From assembly GCF_030410135.1 (NCBI RefSeq), contig NZ_JAUGQQ010000001.1:620001-684000 (forward strand): DNA of 64,000 nucleotides, given 5' to 3'. The DNA is from Aequorivita aurantiaca (GTDB taxonomy: Bacteria; Bacteroidota; Bacteroidia; Flavobacteriales; Flavobacteriaceae). The position numbers and the translations under genes were made by a program. Shown one piece after another: positions 17,980 through 26,784 of this stretch (the first letter of the stretch is position 1; the number at the start of each line of letters is the position of its first letter). Below the pieces are notes generated by a model. It was not told the DNA's origin, did not search any database, and saw only the letters and a list, made by a program, of their open reading frames with translations.

Positions 17980-19110
17980 ATGAAATCAATTTTTTTCTTC
18001 GCGCTTACTTTAATTATGGGAACAAGTGCAATTTCTTCACAGGAATTGGCGCTGGTCCGTGACAATGATCAATTTGGATACATCAACAAATCGGGTGAAT
18101 ATGCCATCCAGCCGCAATTTGAAAAAGCCGCAGATTTTTCTGGCAAATATGCCGCGGCAATGAAAGACAAGAAGTGGGGCTTCATCAACACCACTGGACA
18201 ATGGGTAATACAGCCAGAATATGATCGAGTGAAGGAATTTAATTCCGGATATGCCGTTGTAATGCAATATGACCAATGGAAATACATCAATGATAAAGGT
18301 GAAACCTTAAGCATACCTGCCACGGACAAGGTCTACGATTTTGACAATGGAGTTGCCGTAATTAGAAACGGGGACAAAATAGGATTGATTGACACCAACG
18401 GCAAGACCATTTTAGAACCAAAATATGATGAAATAAAAGGTTACAATAATGGATATGCAAAATATAAAAACGGAGCGACTTGGGGATTGCTCAACAATAA
18501 AGGTGAAGTTTTTGTGCCCGCGGAATACGATGAAATCGGCGATTATAGTAAGAATGGTATTTGGGCCCGAAAAGGAGAAAGCTTTGGCGTGATTAATAAT
18601 GGCTCTTTTACTCCAATTGCCGGAATAGATAAAATATGGGATTTCACGAACGATTCCGCATTAACCTATGCCCGAAGCAACAAGAAAATGGGCTACATAA
18701 ATGGAAAAGGGGAGTGGGTAATTCAGCCAACTTATGATAAAGTAAGAGCTTTCAATGCTGGTCTTGCACCTGTAAATAATGGTAAACTTTGGGGTTACAT
18801 AAATGAAAAAGGAGAAACTGTTACAGAAATTAAATACAGCGATGCCGAAATTTTTTCTGACAATGGTCTCGCCCCGGTGAAGGAGAAAAAATTATGGGGC
18901 TTTATTGACAAAACCGGAAAACTGGTTATCCCTATGGAATATGACATTTCCTCGGGATTAGGATTTCTGCAAAGCGGGTCAGACAAAGGTTTCATCAATG
19001 GTATTGCCAAAGTAAAAAAAGATAAAAAATGGGGGTTTATTGATGAAAATGGAAAAGTGTTGGGCCAGTGGCACCAAAATGCAGAAAATTTTGTTGACAC
19101 ATCAAAATAA
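17980..19110 (+). CDS. Exported WG-repeat protein
   Basis: A 376-residue protein with a signal peptide (MKSIFFFALTLIMGTSA) and about nine WG repeats, each of the form (W/F)G(Y/F)IN-x-G-x-(x)I-x-P-x-YD, for example KWGFINTTGQWVIQPEYD and KLWGFIDKTG. WG repeats form beta-rich modules that are usually extracytoplasmic; no enzymatic residues are evident. It sits between the ammonia-lyase and the ketoreductase of the pigment locus, 54 bp after the former. A TAAATTTG box at 17928-17935 could drive it and the genes behind it. Its role in pigment synthesis or envelope placement is unknown. Confidence 0.85.
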   Translation: MKSIFFFALTLIMGTSAISSQELALVRDNDQFGYINKSGEYAIQPQFEKAADFSGKYAAAMKDKKWGFINTTGQWVIQPEYDRVKEFNSGYAVVMQYDQWKYINDKGETLSIPATDKVYDFDNGVAVIRNGDKIGLIDTNGKTILEPKYDEIKGYNNGYAKYKNGATWGLLNNKGEVFVPAEYDEIGDYSKNGIWARKGESFGVINNGSFTPIAGIDKIWDFTNDSALTYARSNKKMGYINGKGEWVIQPTYDKVRAFNAGLAPVNNGKLWGYINEKGETVTEIKYSDAEIFSDNGLAPVKEKKLWGFIDKTGKLVIPMEYDISSGLGFLQSGSDKGFINGIAKVKKDKKWGFIDENGKVLGQWHQNAENFVDTSK

Positions 19111-19147
19111 ATAGGCTGCCTCAGGTCCAAAATTTTTCTGAAAAAAT

Positions 19148-19900
19148 ATGGAGGAAAAGAAAAATAAAATAAAATACGCATTAATAACCGGCGGCTCCCG
19201 TGGTATTGGACGTGCAATTTGCATACAATTGGCGAAGGATTTGGAGTACCAACTACTAATTAACTATAACGGCAATAAGGAAGCCGCCCAGCAAACCTTA
19301 ATGGAAGTTGAGGCCAACGGCGGAAAAGGAGAAATTATTCAGTTTGACGTTACCAATCCTGAAGCCGTCAATAAGGCATTTGACTTATGGCACGAAAAAA
19401 ATAAGGAAGCTATCATTGAAGTAATTATAAACAATGCCGGAATTACTAAAGATGGTATGTTTATGTGGATGAAACCTGAAGACTGGCATAGCGTGATCAA
19501 TACTAGTTTGAATGGATTTTACAATGTAAGCAATGCTTTGATCCAAAAATTATTGGTCAATAAATATGGAAGAATTATCAACATGGTTTCAGTTTCTGGA
19601 TTAAAAGGAACTGCTGGTCAGGTCAATTATTCCGCTGCAAAAGGTGCAGTAATTGGAGCCACAAAGGCACTTGCGCAGGAAGTGGCCAAACGGAACATAA
19701 CCGTGAACGCCGTTGCCCCAGGATTCATAAAAAGCGATATGACCGCCGAACTTGACGAAAAAGAACTAAAAAAATTAATACCGGCCAATCGATTTGGAGA
19801 AACCGCGGAAGTAGCTCATCTTGTTAGCTTTTTGGCATCACCAAAAGCATCCTATATTACCGGGGAGGTTATTAATATTAATGGTGGAATTTATTCCTAA
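19148..19900 (+). CDS. 3-oxoacyl-ACP reductase (FabG-like SDR)
   Basis: A 250-residue short-chain dehydrogenase. The NADPH motif is TGGSRGIG (14-21), then NNAG near 97, and catalytic Ser in MVSVSG with the YSAAK Tyr-Lys pair near 160. The C-terminus GEVININGG is typical of FabG. It is the only ketoreductase in the locus, so it would reduce beta-keto-ACP after each elongation of the polyene. The next gene starts 13 bp after its stop (or overlaps by 20 bp if an earlier ATG is used). Confidence 0.92.
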   Translation: MEEKKNKIKYALITGGSRGIGRAICIQLAKDLEYQLLINYNGNKEAAQQTLMEVEANGGKGEIIQFDVTNPEAVNKAFDLWHEKNKEAIIEVIINNAGITKDGMFMWMKPEDWHSVINTSLNGFYNVSNALIQKLLVNKYGRIINMVSVSGLKGTAGQVNYSAAKGAVIGATKALAQEVAKRNITVNAVAPGFIKSDMTAELDEKELKKLIPANRFGETAEVAHLVSFLASPKASYITGEVININGGIYS

Positions 19901-19913
19901 AATTGAAGGAGAA

Positions 19914-21134
19914 GTGAGAAGAGTAGTAATAACCGGAATGGGCATTTACTCCTGCATCGGCAAAAACCTGCAGGAAGTGAAGGAGTCTTTATACCAAGGC
20001 AAGTCAGGAATTATTTATGACGAAAAACGAAAGGATTTCGGCTATCGTTCCTGCTTGACTGGATGGGTCGAAGAACCAAATTTGAAGGATCAGCTATCCC
20101 GCCGCGAACGCGTAAGTATGGGTGAGGAAGGCGCATATGCATATGCTGCCACCATTGAAGCCCTTAAAAATGCTAAAATAGAGCAACAATTTCTTGATGA
20201 GAATGAAGTGGGAATTCTATATGGAAATGACAGCACGGCAAAGTCCGTAATTGAATCCGTTGATAAAATCCGCGAGAAAAAAGATACAACCTTGGTTGGA
20301 TCGGGTGCCATTTTTAAGGCTATGAATTCATCGGTAACCATGAACCTTTCAACCATTTTCAAACTGCGAGGGGTCAATTTTACTATCAGTGCGGCCTGTG
20401 CCAGCGGTTCACACTCCATCGGGATGGCATATTTTCTTATAAAAAATGGCCTGCAGGATTGCATTATTTCAGGTGGTGCCCAGGAAATCAATGAACTTGC
20501 AATGGGAAGTTTTGACGGCCTCGGTGTTTTTTCAACACAAAATGATCCCGCCAAAGCGTGTAGACCGTTCGATAAAAACAGGGATGGACTTGTGCCCAGT
20601 GGCGGCGCCGCGACTTTAATTGTTGAAAGCTATGAAAGTGCCGTAAAAAGAGGTGCTCCAATTTTGGGTGAAATCATTGGCTACGGTTTTTCTTCAAATG
20701 GGGAACATATTTCAACTCCGAATATTGATGGTCCGGCCAGGGCAATGAAAATGGCTTTGGAACAAGCCAATATAAAAGCGACACAAGTTGATTATGTAAA
20801 CGCCCATGCCACCTCAACCCCTGTTGGTGACGCCAACGAGGCACTCGCAATCGCAGATGTTTTTGGCGAAAATGGCCCCTTGGTAAGCTCCACAAAATCC
20901 ATGACCGGCCACGAATGTTGGATGGCCGGCGCAAGCGAAGTTATTTACTCAATGCTAATGATGGAAAATTCCTTTATAGCACCAAACATCAATCTAGAAA
21001 CCCCCGACGAGGCGGCATCAAAATTAAACCTTGTTAAGAAAACGTTAAATAGAAAAATTGATGTATTTTTGTCCAATTCTTTCGGATTTGGGGGAACCAA
21101 TTCCGCATTAATTATTAAAAAGTGCACACATTAA
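19914..21134 (+). CDS. Beta-ketoacyl-ACP synthase (FabF-like)
   Basis: A 406-residue condensing enzyme with an intact Cys-His-His triad: Cys162 in SAACASGSHS, His298 in NAHATSTPVGD and His333 in KSMTGHECWMAGAS, preceded by Lys328. The start is uncertain. GTG at 19914 places VRRVVITGMG at the terminus as in homologues and has aaggag upstream; the ATG at 19881 would add 11 residues that only read through the end of fabG in another frame. It is one of three catalytically complete ketosynthases here and directly precedes an ACP gene. Confidence 0.9.
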   Translation: MRRVVITGMGIYSCIGKNLQEVKESLYQGKSGIIYDEKRKDFGYRSCLTGWVEEPNLKDQLSRRERVSMGEEGAYAYAATIEALKNAKIEQQFLDENEVGILYGNDSTAKSVIESVDKIREKKDTTLVGSGAIFKAMNSSVTMNLSTIFKLRGVNFTISAACASGSHSIGMAYFLIKNGLQDCIISGGAQEINELAMGSFDGLGVFSTQNDPAKACRPFDKNRDGLVPSGGAATLIVESYESAVKRGAPILGEIIGYGFSSNGEHISTPNIDGPARAMKMALEQANIKATQVDYVNAHATSTPVGDANEALAIADVFGENGPLVSSTKSMTGHECWMAGASEVIYSMLMMENSFIAPNINLETPDEAASKLNLVKKTLNRKIDVFLSNSFGFGGTNSALIIKKCTH

Positions 21135-21136
21135 AA

Positions 21137-21379
21137 ATGAATAAAGAAGTTATAGTTGAGAAGATAAACTACTTTCTTGTAGATGAGTTTGAGGTTGAAA
21201 CCAATGATATTGAACCTAGGGCCAATCTCAAGGAAACATTGGAGTTGGATAGCTTGGATTTTGTGGATTTGGTTGTGGCTATTGAGGCCAACTTTGGGGT
21301 TAAGTTGACAGGTGAGGATTTCCTAAACGTGATTACGCTTCAAGATTTTTACGACCTTATTGAAACCAAAATCTGCTGA
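21137..21379 (+). CDS. Acyl carrier protein
   Basis: An 80-residue acidic helical protein. The phosphopantetheine Ser is residue 39 in LELDSLDFVD, and the second helix VVAIEANFGVKLTGEDF is typical. It starts 2 bp after the ketosynthase stop, so it is translated with it. It probably carries the growing polyene or the dialkylresorcinol precursor; which of the two ACPs does what cannot be told. Confidence 0.9.
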   Translation: MNKEVIVEKINYFLVDEFEVETNDIEPRANLKETLELDSLDFVDLVVAIEANFGVKLTGEDFLNVITLQDFYDLIETKIC

Positions 21380-21397
21380 AATTTGCAATAACAGTTT

Positions 21398-22279
21398 ATG
21401 GCTGGTGAGTGGGAAGGCAAGAGCAAAGGAACCGTTCTAGGGTATAAAATTTTTATATTCTTTATTCGAAAACTTGGTGTTGGCGCTGCCTACGTCCTCC
21501 TTCTTTTTGTAGCACCGTATTACGTATTCTTCGCAAGAAAAAGTACCCGCTCCATATTTTATTATTTCCGCAAAAGATTGAAATATTCCCTGCCAAGAAG
21601 TCTTTGGTGTATTTTCAAAAGCTATTTTATATTCGGAAAAACGATTATCGACAAGGCTGCAATCGCTTCAGGACTGAAAGGACGATTCACATATGAGTGT
21701 GATGGGGTCGAAAACATTATTGACCTCCTCGACAAACAACAAGGTGGAATTATGATAAGTGCCCATGTGGGCAATTTTGAAATAGCAGAATTTTTCTTTG
21801 AGGAAATTGATACCCGTTCCCAAATAAACCTGGTAACCACCGATGCCGAACATAGGCATATAAAGGAATATATGGAAAAAGTCACAATGCGTACCAACGT
21901 AAAGTTCATTTTGGTGAAGGATGACATGTCTCATATTTTTGAAATCAACAACGCCTTGGGTAGCGGTGAATTGGTTTGTTTTACTGGAGATAGGTATATG
22001 AAAGGTCAAAAGGTTTTGACCGAAACGCTTATGGGAAAAAATGCAAACTTTCCCGCTGGACCATTTTTATTGGCTAGCAGGCTGAACGTTCCAGTTTTGT
22101 TCGTATATGTTATGAAAGAAACGAACAAACATTATCATCTTTACGCCCGAAAGGCTGAGGTGAAAAACCGAGATGCGCAGGGACTTCTGAAAAAATATAC
22201 ACAAAGTGTGGAATGGATGCTCAATAAATATCCTTTGCAGTGGTTCAACTACTACAACTTTTGGGAAACAGACAGTTAG
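21398..22279 (+). CDS. LpxL/HtrB-like lysophospholipid acyltransferase
   Basis: A 293-residue protein with an N-terminal membrane anchor (about 17-45) and the acyltransferase motif HxxxxE: His123 and Glu128 in SAHVGNFEIAE. FTGDRYMKG and FPAGPFLLA follow, as in lipid A late acyltransferases. Located directly after the ACP, it may take an acyl group from that ACP at the inner membrane. In this locus it is one candidate for pigment esterification or membrane anchoring. Family firm; substrate inferred. Confidence 0.85.
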   Translation: MAGEWEGKSKGTVLGYKIFIFFIRKLGVGAAYVLLLFVAPYYVFFARKSTRSIFYYFRKRLKYSLPRSLWCIFKSYFIFGKTIIDKAAIASGLKGRFTYECDGVENIIDLLDKQQGGIMISAHVGNFEIAEFFFEEIDTRSQINLVTTDAEHRHIKEYMEKVTMRTNVKFILVKDDMSHIFEINNALGSGELVCFTGDRYMKGQKVLTETLMGKNANFPAGPFLLASRLNVPVLFVYVMKETNKHYHLYARKAEVKNRDAQGLLKKYTQSVEWMLNKYPLQWFNYYNFWETDS

Positions 22280-22282
22280 TTT

Positions 22283-23200
22283 ATGAAGGAAGTGTTAATA
22301 ATATACTATACGCAGACCGGCCAGCTGTTAGAAATTCTAAAGCAAATAGCTTCTAGTATTGCAGATGAAAACACTAATATTTCCTATTGTGAACTAATCC
22401 CCAAAGAGAAATTCCCCTTTCCTTGGACACAATCAGAATTTTATGGCGCTTTTCCTGAAACCTTCCTTCAAATTCCGGTGCCAATGGAGGAAATCCCATT
22501 TAATATTCGTCAAAAGAAATATGATTTGATAATACTGGGCTACACCACATGGTACTTAACGCCCTCAATACCCGTCAATTCATTTCTGAAATCTGAACAG
22601 GCAAAAAATCTCTTGGCAAATACACCTGTTGTCACGGTTTCCGCAAGCCGTAATATGTGGATTATGGCACAAGAAAAGGTAAAGAAATTGTTGGTTGCGA
22701 ATAAGGCGAAATTAGTAGGCAACATTGCATTGGTGGACAAAAATATCAACCACATTAGCGTCATCACAATTGTCCATTGGTTAATGGGCGGTAAGAAAAC
22801 TAGAATGCTGGGTATTTTTCCAAAGCCTGGCATTGCTGCTGCCGATATTATTGCATCTTCCCGTTTTGGGAAACCAATCAAAACGGCATTGCACACAGCT
22901 AATTTCGATACCCTACAAAAAAACCTTTTATCCGAAGGTGCTGTAAAGATTAATCCTTCTCTTATAGCCACGGACATTCGTGGCAACGTTGTTTTTACCA
23001 AATGGGCAAATCATTTAATCAAAAAAAAAGGGAGGGAACGGAGCAAATGGCTCGTGTTTTTTAAATATTATTTGTTATTTGCAATATGGCTTATTGCACC
23101 AATAGTATTTATTGTATTTTTGCTCACTTATTTCCCAAAGTATCGTAAAATAAAGCGGGATAAAGCTTATTATTCATCTGTTGCATTAAAGCAAGATTAA
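22283..23200 (+). CDS. darA: Dialkylresorcinol condensing enzyme DarA
   Basis: A 305-residue protein with a flavodoxin-like N-terminus (IIYYTQTGQLLEI) and two C-terminal hydrophobic segments near 255-285. This is the DarA family, which condenses two beta-keto/2-enoyl acyl units to a cyclohexanedione precursor of dialkylresorcinols. It sits directly upstream of darB with a 1-bp stop/start overlap, the conserved order. The flavodoxin-type fold in a condensing enzyme is characteristic and explains NAD(P)H-flavoprotein annotations elsewhere. Confidence 0.9.
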   Translation: MKEVLIIYYTQTGQLLEILKQIASSIADENTNISYCELIPKEKFPFPWTQSEFYGAFPETFLQIPVPMEEIPFNIRQKKYDLIILGYTTWYLTPSIPVNSFLKSEQAKNLLANTPVVTVSASRNMWIMAQEKVKKLLVANKAKLVGNIALVDKNINHISVITIVHWLMGGKKTRMLGIFPKPGIAAADIIASSRFGKPIKTALHTANFDTLQKNLLSEGAVKINPSLIATDIRGNVVFTKWANHLIKKKGRERSKWLVFFKYYLLFAIWLIAPIVFIVFLLTYFPKYRKIKRDKAYYSSVALKQD

Positions 23201-24333
23201 TGAAGAACGTATACATTACAAGGATTGCGAAGTTTTTGCCCAATGAGCCCGTGGACAACGAGCTAATGGAGGAAAAGCTTGGAGTAATCAATGGCCAGAC
23301 CTCCAAGGCACGCCGCATAATTCTTCGCAATAACCAAATAAAAAAACGATATTACGCTCTTGATTCCCAAGGAAATGTAACACATAACAATGCACAATTG
23401 GCGGCCGAGGCGGTTAATGCCTTGTGCGATGATTCTTTTTCAAAAAATCAGATAGAATTGCTTTCCTGTGGGACTTCCAGCCCCGACCAAATTTTGCCCA
23501 GTCATGCCGCAATGGTCCATGGTTTTCTTAAAAACGGCAATCTTGAAATAAACTCTCCTTCAGGCGCCTGCTGCAGTGGAATGAACGCTTTAAAATACGG
23601 ATATATGGCCGTGAAATCTGGTCAGGTAAACAATGCCGTATGCACCGGTTCCGAAAGAACTTCCTCATGGATGAAATCGGATATCTTTGAGGACGAAGTG
23701 GCACATTTAAAAGAGATTGAAGAACAACCAATATTAGCGTTTAATAAAGAATTCCTACGATGGATGCTGTCGGATGGGGCTGGTGCCGTGCTTTTGGAAA
23801 GCCAACCCAACGGAAACCTTCCGTTAAAAATAGAATGGATGGAAGGCTACAGTTACGCCTTTGAACTGGAAACTTGTATGTATGCAGGGGGCGATAAACA
23901 GGAGGACGGGAGTTTAAAACCTTGGAGTGAATTTCCTGCCGATGTCTGGGGAAAAATGTCCCTTTTCGCAATGAAACAGGATGTGAGACTCCTAAGCGAA
24001 AATATTCTTCAAAAAGGAGTGGAAAGCCTAAAACAAGCAATGGCAAAGCACAACATCACGGAGGACGAAATAGATTTTTATCTTCCCCATATTTCCTCCT
24101 ATTATTTTAAAGAAAATTTATACAATGAAATTGAGCGCCAGGGTCTTCACTTCTCTTGGGACAAATGGTTTTTGAACCTGCAGAAAGTAGGCAACGTTGG
24201 TGCCGGTTCCATTTATCTAATGTTGGAAGAGTTGGTGCATTCCGGCAAGCTTAGAAAAGGCAACAAAATCTTGCTGCAAGTGCCTGAAAGTGCCAGATTT
24301 GCTTATTCCTATGCCTATTTAACAGTCGTTTAA
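23200..24333 (+). CDS. darB: Beta-ketoacyl-ACP synthase III family, DarB
   Basis: A 377-residue thiolase-fold KASIII homologue. The nucleophile is Cys125 in SGACCSGMNAL, the His is in LPHISSYYFKE near 300 and the Asn in KVGNVGAGS near 335. DarB supplies the beta-ketoacyl unit that DarA condenses with a second chain to give the 2,5-dialkylresorcinol half of flexirubin. It is coupled to darA on the left and abuts a hotdog gene on the right. A CoA or ACP substrate is not evident. Confidence 0.9.
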   Translation: MKNVYITRIAKFLPNEPVDNELMEEKLGVINGQTSKARRIILRNNQIKKRYYALDSQGNVTHNNAQLAAEAVNALCDDSFSKNQIELLSCGTSSPDQILPSHAAMVHGFLKNGNLEINSPSGACCSGMNALKYGYMAVKSGQVNNAVCTGSERTSSWMKSDIFEDEVAHLKEIEEQPILAFNKEFLRWMLSDGAGAVLLESQPNGNLPLKIEWMEGYSYAFELETCMYAGGDKQEDGSLKPWSEFPADVWGKMSLFAMKQDVRLLSENILQKGVESLKQAMAKHNITEDEIDFYLPHISSYYFKENLYNEIERQGLHFSWDKWFLNLQKVGNVGAGSIYLMLEELVHSGKLRKGNKILLQVPESARFAYSYAYLTVV

Positions 24334-24771
24334 ATGAATGCTTTCACAAGCAAAATAACGGACCAAGATTTCATCGGAAAACTGATTCCGCAGAAAACGC
24401 CGTTTGTAATGGTGGACAGCTTGCTTCACTTTGAAGAGAAAAAAGTAGTAGCGGGCCTAACAATTTCCGAAGAAAATATTTTTACCCATAATAACGAATT
24501 TACGGCGCCGGGGCTTATTGAGCATATGGCACAAACGGTTGCTCTTTATACGGGATATCAATTTTTTTTGAAAAAAGAAGATGCCCCAACAGGCTATATT
24601 GGCTCCATTAAAAAAGCAGAGGTTTTCTACCTTCCCGCGGTTGGGAAGGAACTTACCACTACCGTAAATATTCTACACGAAATTATGGGCGTAACTTTGG
24701 TAACCGCTGAAACGATGTGCGAAGGAAAAATTATTGCAACCAGCGAAATGAAAACCGTATTGGCTTCCTAA
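24334..24771 (+). CDS. Hotdog-fold 3-hydroxyacyl-ACP dehydratase-like protein (ApeP-like)
   Basis: A 145-residue single-hotdog protein. It has the family start LIPQKTPFVMVDSL and the helix APGLIEHMAQTVA. His52 (IFTHNNEF) and Glu63 lie where FabZ-type dehydratases place their catalytic His and Glu, although the HFPG context is altered. It starts immediately after the darB stop and is followed without gap by a paralogue that lacks this His. Likely role: dehydration of 3-hydroxyacyl-ACP in polyene growth, perhaps in a heteromer with the next protein. Confidence 0.82.
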   Translation: MNAFTSKITDQDFIGKLIPQKTPFVMVDSLLHFEEKKVVAGLTISEENIFTHNNEFTAPGLIEHMAQTVALYTGYQFFLKKEDAPTGYIGSIKKAEVFYLPAVGKELTTTVNILHEIMGVTLVTAETMCEGKIIATSEMKTVLAS

Positions 24772-25230
24772 ATGAAAAATACGGACGTTTCAAATATTGA
24801 CGTTTCTAACTATTTACCACATCGGGAACCAATGCTTATGGTTTCTTCCGTTTTGGAGATTGATGACAACTCCGTTACAACACAATTCCATATTTCCAAA
24901 GAATGTATTTTCCTAAAGGAAGGGAAACTCTCGGAATCTGGCCTAATTGAAAATGCCGCACAGGCCGCGTCGGGCGTGGTTGGGCAAAGCTTTTTTGAGA
25001 AGGATGATTTTGAAGGAACAGGTAATAAACTGGTTGGCTATATTAGTGCCGTTAAGAAAGTGGAGATTTTTCAGCTTCCAAATGTGGGAGATATCATTAT
25101 TACAAAGGCAAATCTAATTTCTCGCTTCGATACCGGTGAAGTAACCCTCTGTAGCCTCGAAGCGCAAACCTTTCTCGATAAAAAATTAATTGTATCTTCT
25201 ACCATGAATTTTTTAATCCATGAAGTCTGA
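24772..25230 (+). CDS. Hotdog-fold dehydratase-like protein lacking the catalytic His
   Basis: A 152-residue paralogue of the preceding protein (shared pattern: ISxExIF, GLIExxAQ, GYI(G/S)xxKKxExFxLPxVG). At the position of the neighbour's His52 it has Lys49 (IFLKEG), and the PG turn is SG; Glu60 is kept. It probably cannot catalyse dehydration alone. Its ATG immediately follows the previous stop, which favours stoichiometric expression and a heterodimer. A non-catalytic structural subunit is the favoured reading. Confidence 0.8.
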   Translation: MKNTDVSNIDVSNYLPHREPMLMVSSVLEIDDNSVTTQFHISKECIFLKEGKLSESGLIENAAQAASGVVGQSFFEKDDFEGTGNKLVGYISAVKKVEIFQLPNVGDIIITKANLISRFDTGEVTLCSLEAQTFLDKKLIVSSTMNFLIHEV

Positions 25231-25232
25231 TT

Positions 25233-25634
25233 ATGAAGAAAAAGGAAGTTCCCCAAGACAAAAGTAATCTGGAATCCGCCAATTTTCGTGAGCTATGCTA
25301 CGCAGTGGATGAAAACGGCGAATATACTACAGAAAATAGCACGGGTTGGGAACCCAAAACTGTGGCATTGAATAATGCAATTGAAGAAATACACGAACGC
25401 ATTGAAGACGCCAAACACCGAGTAATTAAAGGCGAAACAAGCCCAATTGAATATTACATGGAGCTTCACAAAATGGACGTGGGCATTTTAGCAAGCTATG
25501 TTGGTTTTTGGCAATGGAAAGTAAAACGGCATTTTAAACCATCGGTATTTAAAAAGTTAAGCGAAAAAACGCTTCAGAAATATGCTGAGGTTTTTGAAAT
25601 TTCAGTTGAGGAATTGAAGTCGATGCATCGGTGA
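25233..25634 (+). CDS. Conserved small protein of the pigment locus, unknown function
   Basis: 133 residues, soluble, mostly helical, with no signal peptide. The C-terminal third (WKVKRHFKPSVFKKLSEKTLQKYAEVFEISVEELKSM) has the cadence of an XRE-like or small helix-turn-helix domain. The N-terminus is charged and rich in E/K. It starts 2 bp after the hotdog pair and is followed by a 111-bp gap. A regulator or adaptor role is possible, but nothing in the sequence proves one. Confidence 0.65.
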   Translation: MKKKEVPQDKSNLESANFRELCYAVDENGEYTTENSTGWEPKTVALNNAIEEIHERIEDAKHRVIKGETSPIEYYMELHKMDVGILASYVGFWQWKVKRHFKPSVFKKLSEKTLQKYAEVFEISVEELKSMHR

Positions 25635-25745
25635 TTTTCTACTTTCGAAAATTTATAAAGGGCAATAAAAAATAATAGAATCATAGTATCCGAAGAATCC
25701 TCGCATCAACAGGGATCCATAGCATCAAAATTAAAAAACTGAAAC

Positions 25746-26753
25746 TTGAAACACGAAACCAAAATTGACTTCACCCACCACCAATCTGCTCATTGCGAAA
25801 ACGGCGTTGTTTCAAATTTAATGAAGCATAACGGTTACAACGTGAGCGAGCCGATGGTTTTTGGCATTGGCAGCGGACTCTTGTTTTGCTATATTCCGTT
25901 ATTGAAAGTGAATCACGCCCCCGTGATAACATACCGTGCACTCCCGGGACATATTTTTAAAAAATTCGCAAATCGCACTGGCGTAAAAATGAAGCGCGAA
26001 AAATTTAGCAACCCGAAGGATGCAAAAGCGCGGCTTGATGAAAATCTTGAAAAAAACAATCCTGTCGGGCTGCAAGTTGGCGTTTATAATTTGGTGTATT
26101 TCCCCGATGAATACCGTTTCCATTTCAACGCCCATAATATGGTGGTGTATGGGAAGAAAGAAAATCGTTATTTAATCAGTGATCCAGTTATGGAGGATGT
26201 TACTTCCCTTTCTGAAAAAGAATTGGAAAAAGTGCGGTTCGCCAAAGGCGCTTTCGCGCCCAAAGGACATATGTATTATCCAATTTCCTTCCCCGAAAAA
26301 TTGGAGCTTGAAAAAGCAATCATAAAAGGAATTAAGGACACTTGCAGATCTATGCTGGCGCCAGTGCCTTTTGTAGGTGCAAAGGGTATACACAAAATTG
26401 CGGGATTAATCCGCAAATGGCCCAAACAAAAAGGAATTAAAACCGCTAACCATTATCTCGGACAAGTGGTGCGAATGCAGGAAGAAATAGGCACTGGTGG
26501 CGGCGGTTTCCGATATATTTACGCAGCCTTTTTGCAGGAAGCCGGAAAATTATTAGAAAATGAAAAATTAATAGCACTTTCAAAAGAAATGACCGAGATT
26601 GGCGATTTGTGGCGCGATTTCGCATTGGAAGCTTCCCGAATCTACAAAAACCGAAGCGCCCAAACCGACAGCTATAATAAAGTTGCCGACCAATTGGACC
26701 ACATTGCCGATTTGGAAAAGGTGTTTTTTAAGAAGTTAAAGAAATCGATATAA
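25746..26753 (+). CDS. BtrH N-terminal domain protein, putative acyltransferase
   Basis: 335 residues. The N-terminus HHQSAHCENGVVSNLM (Cys17) and GIGSGLLF match the BtrH N-terminal domain, a papain-like fold; in butirosin synthesis BtrH moves an acyl group from an ACP onto an amine. HNMVVYG near 132 supplies a likely His, and YLISDP near 143 follows. The start is TTG at 25746: an in-frame stop at 25740 excludes anything upstream, and the next ATG lies behind the conserved Cys. In a locus rich in ACP chemistry it is a strong candidate for the enzyme joining acyl-ACP to an alcohol or phenol. Confidence 0.82.
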   Translation: MKHETKIDFTHHQSAHCENGVVSNLMKHNGYNVSEPMVFGIGSGLLFCYIPLLKVNHAPVITYRALPGHIFKKFANRTGVKMKREKFSNPKDAKARLDENLEKNNPVGLQVGVYNLVYFPDEYRFHFNAHNMVVYGKKENRYLISDPVMEDVTSLSEKELEKVRFAKGAFAPKGHMYYPISFPEKLELEKAIIKGIKDTCRSMLAPVPFVGAKGIHKIAGLIRKWPKQKGIKTANHYLGQVVRMQEEIGTGGGGFRYIYAAFLQEAGKLLENEKLIALSKEMTEIGDLWRDFALEASRIYKNRSAQTDSYNKVADQLDHIADLEKVFFKKLKKSI

Positions 26754-26784
26754 AAAGTCCACCTTTGGGGGATTTAGGGGGCTT

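Noticed and set aside
25233-25634. Confident call of an HTH regulator
   Set aside because: The helix-turn-helix cadence is weak and no conserved DNA-binding residues can be named, so it is listed as unknown.
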